Positions 62,344-64,000 of a stretch of DNA of 64,000 bases are shown piece by piece (the stretch's first letter is position 1; each line of letters opens with the position of its first letter). The notes beneath the pieces were generated by a model. It did not search any database, was not told the origin of the DNA, and saw nothing but the letters and a program-made list of their open reading frames with translations. Origin of the DNA: Paraburkholderia phenoliruptrix (GTDB taxonomy: Bacteria; Pseudomonadota; Gammaproteobacteria; Burkholderiales; Burkholderiaceae); assembly GCF_019511605.1 (NCBI RefSeq), contig NZ_JAEUAV010000023.1, forward strand, positions 1 through 64,000, read 5' to 3'. A program made the translations under genes and the position numbers.

Positions 62344-63225
62344 ATGGCAAAGGAAATTCTGGTCGCATTCGGTATCGACGTGGATGCGGTGGCGGGATGG
62401 CTCGGTTCATACGGCGGCGAGGATTCGCCCGACGACATTTCGCGGGGTCTCTTCGCCGGCGAAGTCGGGTCGATGCGCCTGCTCAAGCTGTTCGAGCGCG
62501 AGAAGCTCAAGACGACCTGGTTCATACCAGGCCACTCGATCGAGACGTTTCCCGAGCAGATGAAGGCGGTGGCCGACGCGGGCCACGAGATCGGCATTCA
62601 CGGTTACAGCCACGAAAATCCGATCGCGATGACGCCCGAGCAGGAAGAAGCCGTGCTCGACCGCAGCATCGAACTCGTGACGAAGCTGAGCGGCAAGCGG
62701 CCGACTGGTTACGTCGCGCCGTGGTGGGAGTTCAGCAACGTGACCAACGAGTTGCTCGTCAAAAAGGGCATCAAGTATGACCACAGTCTGATGCACAACG
62801 ACTACCACCCGTACTACGTACGAGTAGGCGATTCGTGGACGAAGATCGACTACAGCAAGCATCCCGACACCTGGATGAAGCCGCTGCAGCGCGGTCACGA
62901 AACCGATCTCGTCGAAATTCCGGCGAACTGGTACCTCGACGACCTGCCGCCGATGATGTTCATCAAGAAGGCGCCCAACAGTCACGGCTTCGTCAATCCG
63001 CGCGACATCGAGCAGATGTGGCGCGACCAGTTCGACTGGGTGTATCGCGAGCACGATTATGCGGTGTTCCCCATCACGATCCATCCGGATGTATCCGGCC
63101 GGCCGCAAGTGCTGCTGATGCTGGAGCGCCTGATTGCGCATTTCCGCCAGCACGAAGGCGTGCGCTTTTGCACCTGTGACGAGATTGCCGACGACTTCCT
63201 GCGGCGTCAGCCCCGTCAACCCTGA
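62344..63225 (+). CDS. PuuE/HpPgdA-type deacetylase or cyclic imidase
   Basis: 293 residues, AAAGGAG before the ATG. NodB-like fold with GIDVDAVAGWLGSYGGEDSPDDISRGLFAGEVG at the start (close in wording to Helicobacter PgdA), TWFIPGHSIETFP, and the metal-binding HxxxH in GIHGYSHENP. Members of this branch include peptidoglycan deacetylases, allantoinase-like PuuE and imidases that open cyclic imides. With an amidase before it and a transporter after it, a cytosolic imide-hydrolysing role is more likely than wall modification; there is no signal peptide. Confidence 0.9.
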   Translation: MAKEILVAFGIDVDAVAGWLGSYGGEDSPDDISRGLFAGEVGSMRLLKLFEREKLKTTWFIPGHSIETFPEQMKAVADAGHEIGIHGYSHENPIAMTPEQEEAVLDRSIELVTKLSGKRPTGYVAPWWEFSNVTNELLVKKGIKYDHSLMHNDYHPYYVRVGDSWTKIDYSKHPDTWMKPLQRGHETDLVEIPANWYLDDLPPMMFIKKAPNSHGFVNPRDIEQMWRDQFDWVYREHDYAVFPITIHPDVSGRPQVLLMLERLIAHFRQHEGVRFCTCDEIADDFLRRQPRQP

Positions 63226-63291
63226 TTTCAACGCAGTCAACCGACAAGAGTCCCGACCATGTCCACTCCGCAGCTCCAAAGGAGCGCCACG

Positions 63292-64000
63292 ATGAAAGAG
63301 AATCCGCTGTCCGCCTCCGGTTTCAAGCTGGAGCAGATCCTGCCGTCCGATGTGAAGCGGGCGACCGTCGTCGCCTTCTTCGCGTGGGTGTTCGCTGTGT
63401 ATGACTTCATCCTGTTCGGCACGCTGCTCCCTGAGATCGGCAAGCACTACAACTGGGACGCGGCAGCACAGGCGGAGATCGCCACGCTGGTCGCCATCGG
63501 CACGGCGGTCATCGCGTTTGCGATAGGGCCTTTACTCGACAGACTCGGACGCAAGGCGGGCCTGCTGTGGACGGTCGCGGGCGCGGCGTTGTGTTCGGGG
63601 CTTACCGTGGTGGGCGGCGCAATGGGACAGGTGCCGCTCGTGCTGATCCGCTCGCTGTCGGGCTTGGGCTATGCCGAGGAAACCGTCAACGCGACCTACC
63701 TCAACGAACTGTATTCAGCCGCCAACGATGCGAAGCTCAATCGCAACAAGGGCTTTATCTACAGCCTCGTGCAAGGCGGCTGGCCGATCGGCGCGCTGAT
63801 CGCTTCAGGACTGACTGCTTTGCTGCTGCCGCGGATCGGCTGGCAGGGGTGCTTCATCTTTGCGACGTTTCCCGCCATCGTCATTTTCTTCATGACGCGG
63901 CGGCTGAAGGAAAGCCCCCAATTCCTGCTGCACCAGCGTATCAAGCACTTGCGCGAAGGCGGGCAGGACAGCGAAGCGCGCACCCTGGCGAGCGTTCATT
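63292..64000 (+). CDS. MFS transporter (3' truncated by window end)
   Basis: At least 236 residues, reading frame open to the end. ATG at 63292 chosen because AAAGGAG lies 8 bases upstream; an ATG at 63259 is in frame. Several membrane segments and the MFS signature FAIGPLLDRLGRKAGL in the first cytoplasmic loop, with GWQGCFIFATFPAIVIFFMTRRLKESPQFLL later. The sugar- or aromatic-acid-symporter branch fits by eye. It probably imports the substrate of the amidase/imidase pair. Confidence 0.9.
   Translation, partial: MKENPLSASGFKLEQILPSDVKRATVVAFFAWVFAVYDFILFGTLLPEIGKHYNWDAAAQAEIATLVAIGTAVIAFAIGPLLDRLGRKAGLLWTVAGAALCSGLTVVGGAMGQVPLVLIRSLSGLGYAEETVNATYLNELYSAANDAKLNRNKGFIYSLVQGGWPIGALIASGLTALLLPRIGWQGCFIFATFPAIVIFFMTRRLKESPQFLLHQRIKHLREGGQDSEARTLASVH

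Overview
The window looks like a piece of a secondary chromosome of a plant-associated betaproteobacterium in the Burkholderiaceae (Paraburkholderia-like). The evidence is high GC, a Ralstonia-type hrp regulator (HrpB), an HrpB1-family protein, a Burkholderia-style trimeric autotransporter cluster and an ABC/FCD-regulated sugar cluster. No rRNA, tRNA, CRISPR array or insertion sequence was seen.

Region 1 (about 1-9.1 kb) is the edge of a type III secretion (hrp) island. It holds the AraC-type activator HrpB, an HrpB1-family protein, a glycine-rich harpin-like protein followed by an overlapping cytochrome P450, a winged-helix/ATPase regulator, and two candidate secreted peptidoglycan hydrolases (one CHAP/NlpC-like, one phage-lysozyme-like) that share an unusual N-terminal module. 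Exact TTCG-N16-TTCG (hrpII/PIP) boxes with matching -10 elements lie in front of the harpin-like/P450 pair and the HrpB1 gene. A third stands in front of a large FAD amine oxidase related to tryptophan 2-monooxygenase at 18.4-20.8 kb, making that protein a candidate type III effector acting on plant auxin.

Region 2 (9.4-18.3 kb, minus strand) is one long operon: nitrilase, branched-chain-type ABC transporter (binding protein, permease, a fused permease-ATPase, second ATPase), amidase-signature amidase, AmiC-like sensor and AmiR-like ANTAR antiterminator. Its leader has a near-consensus sigma70 promoter, a hexaloop hairpin and a second hairpin that overlaps the 5' arm of an intrinsic terminator, the layout expected for ANTAR antitermination. 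The operon appears to carry both its own regulator and the RNA target.

Region 3 (21.8-39.6 kb) has two paralogous GlxA-type AraC regulators that share an operator-like inverted repeat at the same distance from their starts, then an exopolysaccharide locus: O-acetyltransferase, Wzy polymerase, initiating phosphotransferase, Wza/Wzb/Wzc, two glycosyltransferases, a pyruvyl transferase, a Wzx-like flippase and a GH71-type glycosidase.

Region 4 (39.7-51.9 kb) holds an H-NS-like protein, an Lrp regulator and a degenerate EAL protein. These are followed by a two-component system (OmpR-type regulator and CHASE2 kinase) upstream of a 1091-residue trimeric autotransporter adhesin, an OmpA-type lipoprotein and a TPR-glycosyltransferase. 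The regulator and adhesin promoters share a 16-bp motif, found a third time at 52.5 kb.

Region 5 (52.7-64 kb) is a carbohydrate catabolic operon (three dehydrogenases plus an Rbs-type ABC transporter) controlled by a divergent FCD-type GntR regulator. A second amidase, a PuuE/HpPgdA-type deacetylase or imidase and an MFS transporter cut by the window end complete it.
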